In this document: one piece after another, positions 16,352 through 25,148 of the stretch
Layout of the letters: the number at the start of each line of letters is the position of its first letter
How positions within the stretch are numbered: the stretch's first letter is position 1
Source of the DNA: Neobacillus cucumis
GTDB lineage: Bacteria > Bacillota > Bacilli > Bacillales > Cytobacillaceae
Direction: 5' to 3'
Assembly: GCF_002860255.1 (NCBI RefSeq)
Contig: NZ_PGVE01000042.1
Location: forward strand, 124,001-188,000
Length of the DNA: 64,000 nucleotides
The notes under the pieces: generated by a model
What the model saw: the letters and a program-made list of their open reading frames with translations, nothing else
Told to the model about the DNA's origin: nothing
Databases searched by the model: none
Translations under genes and position numbers: made by a program

Positions 16352-16471
16352 ATTGAAATTTAGATTATCTATCACTTGTTAATCAAACTTTATATATTGG
16401 ACTTTAATATTATTATTAATTCGCGATAATTTGAACAAGATAAAATAAAACATTCAAGGTGAGGGGAAGGA

Positions 16472-18811
16472 ATGGATAAAATTGACTTCTTTCAATTGCG
16501 CTTACAAAACATAGAGTTTTTATCATCAAGAGTCTATGAAGGAATTGAAATTCTTCTTGTACTTGATGGTGAAATCGTAGTGGAGATGGAAGGCGGATTT
16601 TTTCATTTGAAAGAAAAAGATTTGCTTGTAATAAACCGAAATCAATTATATCAAGTGCGAGCTGTAAAGAATAACGCTGTATTAACATTAAGTATTCCAG
16701 ATACATTTATCACCAAATATTATGAAGAATATCGTCATTATCATTTTCATTTGTTTTCGCAACAAATTGATCGAGGAAAAGAAAATATTATTGTACAAAT
16801 GCGTAAATCTCTTTCTGAATTACTGATTACCTATTTCAGACAAGAAGAGGGCTGTAAGCTCGAAGCTCATATTTTAATTTGTAAAATTTTGCTTACTTTA
16901 ATTCTTCGATTTAGGGGAGTAAGAAAAAATTTTGAAGAAATAAATGATAATGATCAACGATTAGCAGAAATTATATCCTATCTAAAGCAACATTATGACG
17001 AACCCATTACATTAGATGATGTAGCAAAACATTTTTATCTGTCTCCCAGTTATTTTTCACGGTATTTAAAACAGCATTTGGGTATAGGATTTAGCCGTTT
17101 CTTAATGAATATTAGATTAAATCACAGCTTAAAAGACTTACTGTATACCCAAGATTCCATTACCTATATTTCCATTAAAAATGGCTTCCCTAATACAAAA
17201 TCTTTTACAAGTTTATTTAAAGAGGTGTATGGTGAGACACCACATTCTTTTCGTGAAAAGAACAGAAAAGATCAGGTGAATTTAGTTAAGGATTATCAGT
17301 TACAAGATACAGAGACATTTCTTAATTCCCCTGAAGTTATAATGAAATTAGGTGTTTTACTATCTGAGGGGGATAGTAAAACATCCTTTGGGAATTCAGA
17401 AACTTACTTTGAAGAATTAAAAATTGACTTATCTGCTGCTAACAGTAAACTATTGATTCATCCGAACAATATTTTATCGATTGGTGAATTGAGAGAACTA
17501 CAAAAAGAAAACGTTCGAACGCAAGTGATATTAGCTAAAAAAGGGTTGAATATTAAGTATATTGGCATAAATAAGTTATTAAGTGGAGGGACCATATCTC
17601 CTGCGGTAGAAACTGATGAATTAATACCGACGACATCGCCTTACTATAATTCAGATGAAGTCATTCAATTTGTAAAAACTAACGATTTATCATTATTTAT
17701 ACAAGTAAATTATAAAGGAATCTCCTCAAATGAAGATGCATACCTTCAAAAGCTGGAACATTTTTTAAGACATTGCTTGCAAGTATTCGGTGAAAAGTAT
17801 GTAAGCTCTTGGTATTTTGTGTACTTAACCAATGATGTATCTTTAGATAGTAAAAGCTTAGAACGTTTCTATTTATCCTTACACAAATTATTGAAAACAA
17901 TGATTCCTTCTATTCAAGTTGGCGTATTATTGCCTTTTTCAATTCACACAGGATCAACTGATGACAATCATAGATGGGTACTTTACAAAGAGGAACAAAT
18001 TGATTTTATTGCTTTTAAGGCAAGTCCTACTGAAATCGTAAATTTTAAAGAGATTATTGATAATAACTATTTATTAGCAAAAGATTATATTAGAAAAAAA
18101 ACGGATCAATTAAAACACTATTTAAAAAGTCATTCGATAGAGAAACCATTGCATTTGCTTACTTGGAGTTCCTTTTCAGGAAATACTCGATATACTAATG
18201 GAACATTTTTTAGAGGTTCGTTAATATTGAATGATGCAATTACAGTCGCCGAAGATGTGAAATCACTAGGTTTTTGGATTAATACTGAAATACATGAAAG
18301 GGATGTTGGAGCAAAGAATATTCCGCTAGAAGGAATGGAGCTATTTCATTATTTTACAGGAAAACGTCCAGCCTATTACGCGATTTCATTTTTCAACAGA
18401 CTGCAAGGAAAAGTAATCGCCAGAGGTGATTACTATTTGATGATGGAAAATGAAAGGGGTTATCAGATTGTATTAATGAACAACCATATTGTTAACCCCT
18501 ATTTTTCTATCGAGGAAAGTTTTTTACAAAAATTAATCAAAGAAGTGCGAGTAACAATAAGAGGAATACCCAAAGGAGAATATCAAATACGAAAATTTGT
18601 CTTTGATCAGGACCATGGGGCTTTATATAAGAATTGGTGGGAAAATAACAGTAAATTTGGAATGGATGAAGAAATTATTGACTATATTACCCATTCAAGT
18701 CAACCATCCTTAGAAGTATTCGATGAAATGATTAACGAGGAATGGTCTTTTTATTCCTACTTAACCATTAATGCGATTCATTTTTTTGAATTAAGAAAAG
18801 TATTTATTTAA
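16472..18811 (+). CDS. AraC-type regulator fused to a degenerate GH39 (xylosidase-like) domain
   Basis: A 779-residue three-part protein: an N-terminal cupin-like sensor (residues about 1-95), an AraC DNA-binding domain with two helix-turn-helix motifs (about 165-270; LDDVAKHFYLSPSYFSRYLK and ISIKNGFPNTKSFTSLFKE), and a long C-terminal domain resembling GH39 beta-xylosidases. In the GH39-like part the positions expected for the catalytic acids are changed: the NEP-type motif reads YLTNDVS, and the TEWN-type motif reads LLTWSSFSG. It is therefore likely a non-catalytic carbohydrate sensor. It precedes a 14-helix MFS transporter and an M20 hydrolase, behind a terminator. Ligand unknown. Confidence 0.8.
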   Translation: MDKIDFFQLRLQNIEFLSSRVYEGIEILLVLDGEIVVEMEGGFFHLKEKDLLVINRNQLYQVRAVKNNAVLTLSIPDTFITKYYEEYRHYHFHLFSQQIDRGKENIIVQMRKSLSELLITYFRQEEGCKLEAHILICKILLTLILRFRGVRKNFEEINDNDQRLAEIISYLKQHYDEPITLDDVAKHFYLSPSYFSRYLKQHLGIGFSRFLMNIRLNHSLKDLLYTQDSITYISIKNGFPNTKSFTSLFKEVYGETPHSFREKNRKDQVNLVKDYQLQDTETFLNSPEVIMKLGVLLSEGDSKTSFGNSETYFEELKIDLSAANSKLLIHPNNILSIGELRELQKENVRTQVILAKKGLNIKYIGINKLLSGGTISPAVETDELIPTTSPYYNSDEVIQFVKTNDLSLFIQVNYKGISSNEDAYLQKLEHFLRHCLQVFGEKYVSSWYFVYLTNDVSLDSKSLERFYLSLHKLLKTMIPSIQVGVLLPFSIHTGSTDDNHRWVLYKEEQIDFIAFKASPTEIVNFKEIIDNNYLLAKDYIRKKTDQLKHYLKSHSIEKPLHLLTWSSFSGNTRYTNGTFFRGSLILNDAITVAEDVKSLGFWINTEIHERDVGAKNIPLEGMELFHYFTGKRPAYYAISFFNRLQGKVIARGDYYLMMENERGYQIVLMNNHIVNPYFSIEESFLQKLIKEVRVTIRGIPKGEYQIRKFVFDQDHGALYKNWWENNSKFGMDEEIIDYITHSSQPSLEVFDEMINEEWSFYSYLTINAIHFFELRKVFI

Positions 18812-18964
18812 GTGCGATTGATTCTTTAAACTGTTTTTACCTGAAACATTTTTTGTTTTGCCTAAACAAGTCTTTTATACAGGAAAGGTAAAAAAAGACC
18901 GTTAAATATTATTTCAACATTTTCCACCTTGATAAATGCATGTATTAGGTGACCTAATATGGAT

Positions 18965-18998
18965 AAAAAATGACTCCTTTTTAAAGGGGTCATTTTTT
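18965..18998 (+). terminator. Terminator after the AraC-GH39 gene
   Basis: AAAAAATGACTCCTTT / AAAGGGGTCATTTTTT stem with one G-T pair and a two-base loop; T run on both strands. Confidence 0.7.
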
Positions 18999-19080
18999 AT
19001 AATATAGACATAACGCCGGTGTTGTTAGAGAAAAATTAAGTACCAGATACTTTAAATTTTGCATTCCAGGAGGTACATGT

Positions 19081-20484
19081 ATGGAAACTTATAAAGGTAC
19101 AAATAAATTGCTTACCGGGATTGTGTTCGGTGTTATTACTTTTTGGTTGTTCGCTCAAGCCATGGTGAACGTAGTTCCAGCTGTTCAATCAGACTTAGGT
19201 ATTTCGCTCGGAACAATAAATATAGCGATTAGTTTAACTTCATTATTCTCAGGTATGTTTATTGTAGGTGCCGGTGGTTTAGCGGATAAGGTTGGAAGAA
19301 AAAAAATTACGTATATTGGATTAATATTTAGTATTATTGGTTCCTTGCTCCTTGTATTAGCACAGGGGGCGGCGTTACTTATTATTGGCCGGATTATTCA
19401 AGGTCTTTCAGCAGCATGCATTATGCCGGCAACCATTGCGTTAGTGAAAGAGTATTACGAGGGTGCCGACCGTCAACGCGCGCTAAGCTTCTGGTCAATT
19501 GGTTCTTGGGGCGGTTCAGGTGTTTGTTCATTTGCTGGCGGTGCGATTGCAACCTACATGGGCTGGAGATGGATTTTCATCTTTTCAATCATTTTTGCGC
19601 TTCTTGGTATGTGGCTAATGAAAGATACTCCAGAAAGTAAAGCAGAATCAAAAGGTGTGTTTAAATTTGACGTTGCAGGTTTAATTATTTTAATTATCAC
19701 CATGCTTGGTTTGAATCTTTTCATAACTCGTGGAGCTGATTGGGGATGGACAAGCGCTCTTACTTTGATTTGTTTAGCTGTAGCCATTATTGGGATTATT
19801 GTATTTGTCAAAGTTGAAAAAAACAATGCCCTTGCTTTAATTGATTTCTCTTTATTCAAAAACAAGCCATATGCAGGGGCAACTTATTCTAACTTTTTAT
19901 TAAATGCAGTAGCAGGTACGTTAGTTGTGGCCAATACGTATGTACAAGTTGGCCGGGGATTTACTGCTTTCCAATCAGGTATGCTGTCACTTGGTTATTT
20001 AATTGCAGTTTTGGCGATGATTCGTGTTGGTGAGAAACTTCTTCAAAAAGCAGGTGCAAAATCTCCGATGATTTGGGGAACCGTCATTACAACGATTGGC
20101 GTAGCCCTTATGGGTTTAACGTTCTTACCAGGCGTGGCCTATACAGTCACAGTGTTTATCGGTTTTGCGTTATTTGGATTAGGGCTTGGCATCTACGCCA
20201 CTCCATCTACAGATACTTCTGTATCCAATGCTCCTTCTGATAAAGTTGGGGCCGCTGCTGGGGTTTACAAAATGGCAAGCTCACTCGGTGGAGCATTTGG
20301 TGTTGCTATTTCCGCCGCAGTTTATGGTGCAATCACTGTTTTTGCTAGTAAAGAAATAGCAGCAACATCCGGTATTATTGTGAATGTCATATTTGGTGTA
20401 CTGGCACTCGTTTCAATCGTTTTCATGGTTCCAAAAAATGCAGGAAAAGAGCATCAAGATGTACTGAACAAAAAGGTTAGTTAA
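19081..20484 (+). CDS. MFS transporter, 14-helix DHA2 type
   Basis: A 467-residue major facilitator with about 14 hydrophobic segments. MFS motif A is visible after helix two (GGLADKVGRKK) and motif C-like Gly/Pro-rich sequence in helix five (SIGSWGGSGVCSFAGG). The length and helix number fit the drug:H+ antiporter-2 group, which exports drugs, antiseptics or metabolites. AGGAGG precedes the ATG. The M20 hydrolase gene begins 54 bases downstream with no terminator between, so they likely share a transcript; the pair could hydrolyse an acylated compound and move the product. Confidence 0.87.
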   Translation: METYKGTNKLLTGIVFGVITFWLFAQAMVNVVPAVQSDLGISLGTINIAISLTSLFSGMFIVGAGGLADKVGRKKITYIGLIFSIIGSLLLVLAQGAALLIIGRIIQGLSAACIMPATIALVKEYYEGADRQRALSFWSIGSWGGSGVCSFAGGAIATYMGWRWIFIFSIIFALLGMWLMKDTPESKAESKGVFKFDVAGLIILIITMLGLNLFITRGADWGWTSALTLICLAVAIIGIIVFVKVEKNNALALIDFSLFKNKPYAGATYSNFLLNAVAGTLVVANTYVQVGRGFTAFQSGMLSLGYLIAVLAMIRVGEKLLQKAGAKSPMIWGTVITTIGVALMGLTFLPGVAYTVTVFIGFALFGLGLGIYATPSTDTSVSNAPSDKVGAAAGVYKMASSLGGAFGVAISAAVYGAITVFASKEIAATSGIIVNVIFGVLALVSIVFMVPKNAGKEHQDVLNKKVS

Positions 20485-20538
20485 TCTTTACATTAGTCTC
20501 ACTAAACAAAATGTTATAAGTAATGGAGGTAAATCGAT

Positions 20539-21726
20539 ATGAAAGATCAATTAATGAAAATGCTAGAAGAACGTAAAGAAGAAATGATACAAATTCGTCG
20601 ATATCTTCATGAAAACCCTGAACTATCATTTGAAGAAGAAAACACAAGTAAATATATTGAAGAGTTTTATAAAGGTAAAGATGTTGGAATGCAAACAAAT
20701 GTTGGCGGCGGACATGGGATTATCGTGACCATATTAGGTGGAAAACCTGGAAATACAATCGGCCTTCGCGCTGATTTTGATGCGCTGCCTATTTTTGAGG
20801 AAACGGATGTGCCGTTTAAATCAAAAAATCCAGGTGTTATGCATGCCTGTGCACATGATGGACATACCGCATACCTAATGGTTCTTGCAGACTGCTTAAT
20901 TCAACTAAAAGATGAGATTCCTGGTACGATTAAAATCATTCATCAGCCTGCTGAAGAGGTTCCACCTGGTGGGGCTATCGGGATGATTAAATCGGGGTTA
21001 CTGGATGATTTAGATCATATTTTTGGGATTCATCTACTGCCGCTTGGACCAGCAGGCGTGGTAGGCTATAACAGCGGCTACGTATTTCCAGGACGTGCCT
21101 ACTTTAAATTAAAAGTTCAAGGGACAGGGGGTCATGGTTCTTCTCCGCACTTAGCAAATGATGCCATAGTAGCAGGATCGCATTTTGTAACAGCCATTCA
21201 AACGGTCGTCAGCCGCCGCTTAAACCCATTTGATATGGGCGTTATAACAATAGGTTCGTTTGACGGAAAAGGTACATTCAATGTTATTAAAGATAGCGTC
21301 GTACTCGAAGGTGATGTTCGTGCAATGACAGATGAAACACGCGAATTGATTGAACAAGAAATTCGCCGCATCGTTAAGGGCATTGAACAAGAATTTAATG
21401 TAACCTGTGATCTTACTTATACACCTGATTATCCACCTTTATATAATGACCCAGAAGTGACAGAGAGGGTGGCTGGATTTTTACAAAATGCGTATGATAA
21501 AGACATTACAGAAGTAAAAGAATTCCCAAAAATGTCTCCATCAGAAGATTTTGCACACTATGCAAAAAAATTTCCTGCGTGCTTCTTCTATATTTGCTGT
21601 ACACCAAAAGGTGTAGAAAAACCATACTTTAATCATCATCCAAAATTCGATATTGATGAAGATGCCCTTTTAGTGGCGGCAAAAGCAGTCGGCCAAGTTG
21701 TTTGCGGGTATTACGAAATCATTTGA
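20539..21726 (+). CDS. M20 family amidohydrolase (N-acyl-amino acid hydrolase type)
   Basis: A 395-residue zinc/manganese-dependent peptidase of family M20D, related to hippurate hydrolase, IAA-amino acid hydrolase and N-acetyldiaminopimelate deacetylase. Metal-binding and catalytic motifs are visible: MHACAHDGHTA (about 111-121), HQPAEEVPPGG with the catalytic Glu pair, the lid-domain TGGHGSSPH and the late metal ligand His in YFNHHPKFD. GGAGG precedes the ATG. It is predicted to cleave an N-acyl or N-aryl-acyl amide of an amino acid. It follows the MFS gene and probably shares its transcript. Confidence 0.87.
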   Translation: MKDQLMKMLEERKEEMIQIRRYLHENPELSFEEENTSKYIEEFYKGKDVGMQTNVGGGHGIIVTILGGKPGNTIGLRADFDALPIFEETDVPFKSKNPGVMHACAHDGHTAYLMVLADCLIQLKDEIPGTIKIIHQPAEEVPPGGAIGMIKSGLLDDLDHIFGIHLLPLGPAGVVGYNSGYVFPGRAYFKLKVQGTGGHGSSPHLANDAIVAGSHFVTAIQTVVSRRLNPFDMGVITIGSFDGKGTFNVIKDSVVLEGDVRAMTDETRELIEQEIRRIVKGIEQEFNVTCDLTYTPDYPPLYNDPEVTERVAGFLQNAYDKDITEVKEFPKMSPSEDFAHYAKKFPACFFYICCTPKGVEKPYFNHHPKFDIDEDALLVAAKAVGQVVCGYYEII

Positions 21727-21840
21727 AATTCAAAGACAGTAAAGATCCAGTTATAGAAAAAGAGAGATAAAAAAGGAGGGGAGGCAGTTCATGCTGCACC
21801 CTCTACTTCTTATCACGATAGTAATAGGTAAAGGCTAAAT

Positions 21841-22821
21841 TTAATTATGACCGATTATTGGATGTGGTACGTAGGGCTCTTCTAAAAACGCAATTTCTTC
21901 AGGTGTTAGATTAATCGATAGAGAACCTACGGCATCTTCGAGGTGTGAGATTTTCGTAGCACCGATAATAGGAGCAGTAACTGGTTCTTTCTGCAATAGC
22001 CAAGCAAGTGCAATATGAATACGGGGAACTCCATGTTTTTCTGCAATCGATGCTACCCGCTCCACAACCAATCGATCAGCATCAGCAGTCGCGTCATATT
22101 TGGATTTTTGAATTTGGTCGGTTTCGGAACGATGAGTGGTTTCAGACCAATCACGTGTCAATCTACCAGATGCAAGCGGAGAGTATGGAGTCACCCCGAT
22201 TTTTTCTTCTTTACAAAGTGGTAACATTTCCCTCTCTTCTTCCCGGTATATGAGGTTTAAATGATTCTGCATTGAGACAAACCTGGTCCATCTATATTTC
22301 TCTGCTACATGTAAGGCCTTTTGGAACTGCCATGCGTACATGGCAGAAGCACCGATGTATCTTGCCTTTCCAGCTTTTACAACTTCATGCAGTGCTTCCA
22401 TTGTTTCTTCAATCGGGGTATTGTAATCCCAGCGGTGGATGATATAAAGGTCCACATAATCCGTTTCCAGTCTCTTTAGGCTTTTATCAATTTCACTCAT
22501 GATGGCCTTACGGGATAATCCTGCACCATTAGGACCTTCATGCATTCGTCCATGTAGCTTTGTAGCAATTACAACTTCATCACGATTGGCAAAATCCTTT
22601 AAAGCTCGACCAAGAAATTCCTCGCTGGTTCCCATAGAATATACATTTGCCGTATCAAAGAAGTTAATCCCAAGATCAAGGGCTTTTTTTATAATAGAAC
22701 GACTTTGCTGTTCATTAAGTACCCATTGATGAATCCATTTCTCCGCTTCTCCAAAACTCATGCAGCCAAGACAAAATCTAGATACATCCAATCCTGTGTT
22801 TCCTAGTTTCACATATTCCAT
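21841..22821 (-). CDS. Aldo/keto reductase
   Basis: A 326-residue AKR of the type often annotated as ion-channel-beta-like or YhdN-like reductase. The tetrad residues are visible: Asp and Tyr in FFDTANVYSMGTSE, Lys in VIATKLHG and His in LYIIHRWD. The C-terminal NADPH segment reads APIIGATKISHLEDA. It is divergent from an AraC-family gene that is its probable regulator. Only about a third of residues match the AKR at 4.2 kb by eye, so the two are not recent duplicates. Confidence 0.87.
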   Translation of the reverse strand: MEYVKLGNTGLDVSRFCLGCMSFGEAEKWIHQWVLNEQQSRSIIKKALDLGINFFDTANVYSMGTSEEFLGRALKDFANRDEVVIATKLHGRMHEGPNGAGLSRKAIMSEIDKSLKRLETDYVDLYIIHRWDYNTPIEETMEALHEVVKAGKARYIGASAMYAWQFQKALHVAEKYRWTRFVSMQNHLNLIYREEEREMLPLCKEEKIGVTPYSPLASGRLTRDWSETTHRSETDQIQKSKYDATADADRLVVERVASIAEKHGVPRIHIALAWLLQKEPVTAPIIGATKISHLEDAVGSLSINLTPEEIAFLEEPYVPHPIIGHN

Positions 22822-23023
22822 TTGATGAATCCTCGCTTTCTTTTAATGAACCATTCAATTTCAGGTTGGTTGTTTATTACACTTATAAGTATGCCACAAA
22901 TATTCTAGTATCCCTTAACCCATTAGTATCAAGTTTTTGCCTAATCCTATCAAAGCTCTATCTATCTAAACAAATGTCTAGTAGAATGGAAAAGTCGAAG
23001 ATAAAGGAAAAGGAGAAGAAGAT

Positions 23024-23923
23024 ATGACAGAGAAAATCTACAATCAGCAGAGTGTTCTCGCAAAAATTATCGCAAAATATACAGGTCGGGATGGTGTTCA
23101 TTCTTCTTCGATTCCATCTTTATCTCTCATTCGTGAATCCATTATTACCGAGCCCATCTCTAGAGTTAACGAGCCATCCTTTTGCATTATTGTCCAAGGA
23201 GAAAAGGAGGTGTGGCTGGGAGAAGAACATTTTCGGTATGGTCCTGGCCATTACATTGTGGCATCCGTTGACTTGCCAGTAACAGGTCAAGTTATTAAAG
23301 CCTCAACTAACTCTCCTTATTTAGCTCTCAAACTTGAGTTTACATCTAGCCAAATCTTAGAGGTTTTAGATGTTGCAGATATTCGATTGAGAAGGAGTAA
23401 AAATCCGAAACGAGCTATGTTTATTAGCGAAGTAGAGCCATCTTTATTGGATGCAGTAATCAGGTTATCATGTTTACTAGACGATCCGAAGCATATACCA
23501 ATCCTTGCTCCATTATATAAGAAAGAGATTCTTTATTGGATTCTACAGGGGCCACATGGGGAAGCTTTGGAACAAATGGCTTTAGAAGGTAATGCCATAC
23601 GAATTAGAACCGTTATTGAACATATCCTCTATAATTATAAAAATTCTTTTCGAATTGAGGATTTGGCAGAAATTGCGAATATGAGTGTTGCTTCGCTTCA
23701 TCGGCATTTTAAAGAGGTAACTTCCATGAGTCCAATTCAGTTTCAAAAACAATTAAGATTACAGGAAGCTAGGCGTTTGTTATTAGGTGAGTCAACAGAT
23801 GTAGCTGACGTCGCATTCAGGGTGGGCTATGAAAGTCAATCGCAATTCAGTCGTGAATATTCACGTATGTTCGGTTTTTCACCTAGAGTAGATATAAACC
23901 GTCGGAGAGAGAACTTTGTTTGA
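23024..23923 (+). CDS. AraC family regulator (AraC_N type)
   Basis: A 299-residue regulator with the AraC_N arrangement often found beside aldo/keto reductases and alcohol dehydrogenases. The N-terminal ligand domain includes FCIIVQGEKEVWLGEEHFRYGPGHYIVAS, and the two helix-turn-helix motifs lie near the C-terminus (IEDLAEIANMSVASLHRHFKE, VADVAFRVGYESQSQFSREY). AAGGAGAAG precedes the ATG. It is divergent from the AKR at 21841-22821 across a 200-base gap, the usual target arrangement. Inducer unknown. Confidence 0.88.
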   Translation: MTEKIYNQQSVLAKIIAKYTGRDGVHSSSIPSLSLIRESIITEPISRVNEPSFCIIVQGEKEVWLGEEHFRYGPGHYIVASVDLPVTGQVIKASTNSPYLALKLEFTSSQILEVLDVADIRLRRSKNPKRAMFISEVEPSLLDAVIRLSCLLDDPKHIPILAPLYKKEILYWILQGPHGEALEQMALEGNAIRIRTVIEHILYNYKNSFRIEDLAEIANMSVASLHRHFKEVTSMSPIQFQKQLRLQEARRLLLGESTDVADVAFRVGYESQSQFSREYSRMFGFSPRVDINRRRENFV

Positions 23924-24089
23924 ATGATCAAATTATATGAAGAACCAGGTTCTGCTACACAGGTCTGTGGAGGTAAAAAGTTGGAATTTTTTAAAAGATA
24001 ATGCCTCTTCCCTCCTTGCATGATAAAATGAATGGACTGATTATGAAACATGATTACATAAAAGAAAATCAACTGAGAGGGAGTTACTT

Positions 24090-24638
24090 ATGCTAATAAA
24101 TATTATTTTAATTTTTGCTCTTCAATTACTGTATGTCCCAATCTTGACACTTCGGACCATTTTTTTAGTGAAGAATATGAGTGTTGCGGCTTCATCATTT
24201 GGAATCTTGGAAGCCCTCATTTATGTATTCGGACTATCCTTAGTTTTTTCGGGTCACCAAAGCATTGCTGAAATGGTCGTATATGCTCTAGGGTTTGGAG
24301 TAGGTTTATATATTGGTACACGCATAGAAAATAAGCTAGCCATTGGTTACACTTGTTTAGTTGTCAATCTAATGGAAATGAATGAAGAACTTATTGCTTT
24401 ATTAAGAAATAAAGGATTCGGGGTTACGGTCTTTGAAGGGATGGGACGTGATAGTAAAAGATTTCAACTAGAAATTCTCACAAAGCGAAACCGCGAAAAT
24501 GAAGTCATGGATTTAATCGAAGAATACGAGCCAAAAGCATTCATTATCTCTTATGAACCGCGTAAATTTAAAGGCGGTTATCTAATTAAAGCGATGAGAA
24601 AGCAATTGAAAAAAGGAAACACTGTTAAACAAATATAA
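24090..24638 (+). CDS. UPF0316/DUF2179 membrane protein (YebE-like)
   Basis: A 182-residue protein with three hydrophobic helices in the first ~85 residues (DUF5698-like part) followed by a soluble DUF2179 domain (about 95-170; GFGVTVFEGMGRDSKRFQLEILTKR region). The set matches the UPF0316 family, represented in B. subtilis by YebE, whose function is not established. The DUF2179 fold is also found at the C-terminus of YitT-type membrane proteins, where a ligand-binding role is suspected. GAGAGGGAG precedes the ATG. A terminator follows and separates it from cadC. Confidence 0.85.
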   Translation: MLINIILIFALQLLYVPILTLRTIFLVKNMSVAASSFGILEALIYVFGLSLVFSGHQSIAEMVVYALGFGVGLYIGTRIENKLAIGYTCLVVNLMEMNEELIALLRNKGFGVTVFEGMGRDSKRFQLEILTKRNRENEVMDLIEEYEPKAFIISYEPRKFKGGYLIKAMRKQLKKGNTVKQI

Positions 24639-24651
24639 CTTGTCATTCCCG

Positions 24652-24684
24652 AACCTTCAAATTATAAATTTGGAGGTTTTTTTA
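24652..24684 (+). terminator. Terminator after the UPF0316 gene
   Basis: AACCTTCAAATT / AATTTGGAGGTT stem (one G-T pair) with a three-base loop and seven T. Confidence 0.7.
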
Positions 24685-24701
24685 AAAGAATCAAAAAACA
24701 T

Positions 24702-24742
24702 TCAAATGATTGTTTGACCATTTTTTAAAACTTTCATATACT
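24702..24742 (+). promoter_or_regulatory. cadCA promoter and CadC operator
   Basis: SigA-type promoter with -35 TTGACC (24714-24719), 17-base spacer and -10 TATACT (24737-24742). A palindrome TCAAATGATTGTTTGA (24702-24717) overlaps the -35 box, resembling known CadC/SmtB operators, so CadC would block RNA polymerase until a metal binds. Confidence 0.7.
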
Positions 24743-24779
24743 AATAATCAAATGGAGGTTTGAATGAGGTGGTAAAAAA

Positions 24780-25148
24780 ATGAAACACGATGATGTATGC
24801 GAAGTAACCTGTGTGGATAATGAAAAAGTAAAACGAGTGAAGGAATCGGTTTCCAATCAAAATACTATGGCCGTTTCACAAATATTTAAAGCCTTGTCCG
24901 ATGAAACTAGAATTAAAATTGCCTACGCCTTAAGTACAGAAGAAGAGCTATGTGTCTGTGATGTTGCCAACATTGTTGGGAGTACGACTGCCACTGCATC
25001 TCACCATTTACGGCTTCTTCGTAATTTAGGATTGGCGAAATATCGTAAGGAAGGTAAATTGGTCTTCTATTCCTTGGATGATGACCATGTTAAACAATTA
25101 ATACAGATCGCCTTTGAACATCAAAAGGAGGTAAAGAAACTTGACTAA
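24780..25148 (+). CDS. cadC: CadC, ArsR/SmtB-type metal-sensing repressor
   Basis: A 122-residue ArsR/SmtB-family repressor that senses Cd2+, Pb2+ or Zn2+. The thiolate metal site of CadC is complete and at the same residue numbers as in the plasmid pI258 protein: Cys7 and Cys11 at the N-terminus and Cys58 and Cys60 in ELCVCDV. The recognition helix region is STTATASHHLRLLRNLG. It starts just after a promoter that carries a matching operator palindrome. Its end overlaps the cadA TTG start at 25141 by eight bases, and the cadA ribosome binding site (AAAGGAGG) lies inside cadC, so the two are translationally coupled. Confidence 0.92.
   Translation: MKHDDVCEVTCVDNEKVKRVKESVSNQNTMAVSQIFKALSDETRIKIAYALSTEEELCVCDVANIVGSTTATASHHLRLLRNLGLAKYRKEGKLVFYSLDDDHVKQLIQIAFEHQKEVKKLD

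Larger units (their letters stand above)
15936..16471. other. Intergenic region with two orphan terminator hairpins
   Basis: No convincing protein gene. It contains two strong hairpins (16232-16270 and 16297-16351) although the nearest upstream rightward gene ends more than 1.2 kb away behind its own terminator. A small RNA ending at about 16,265 is possible. Confidence 0.4.
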
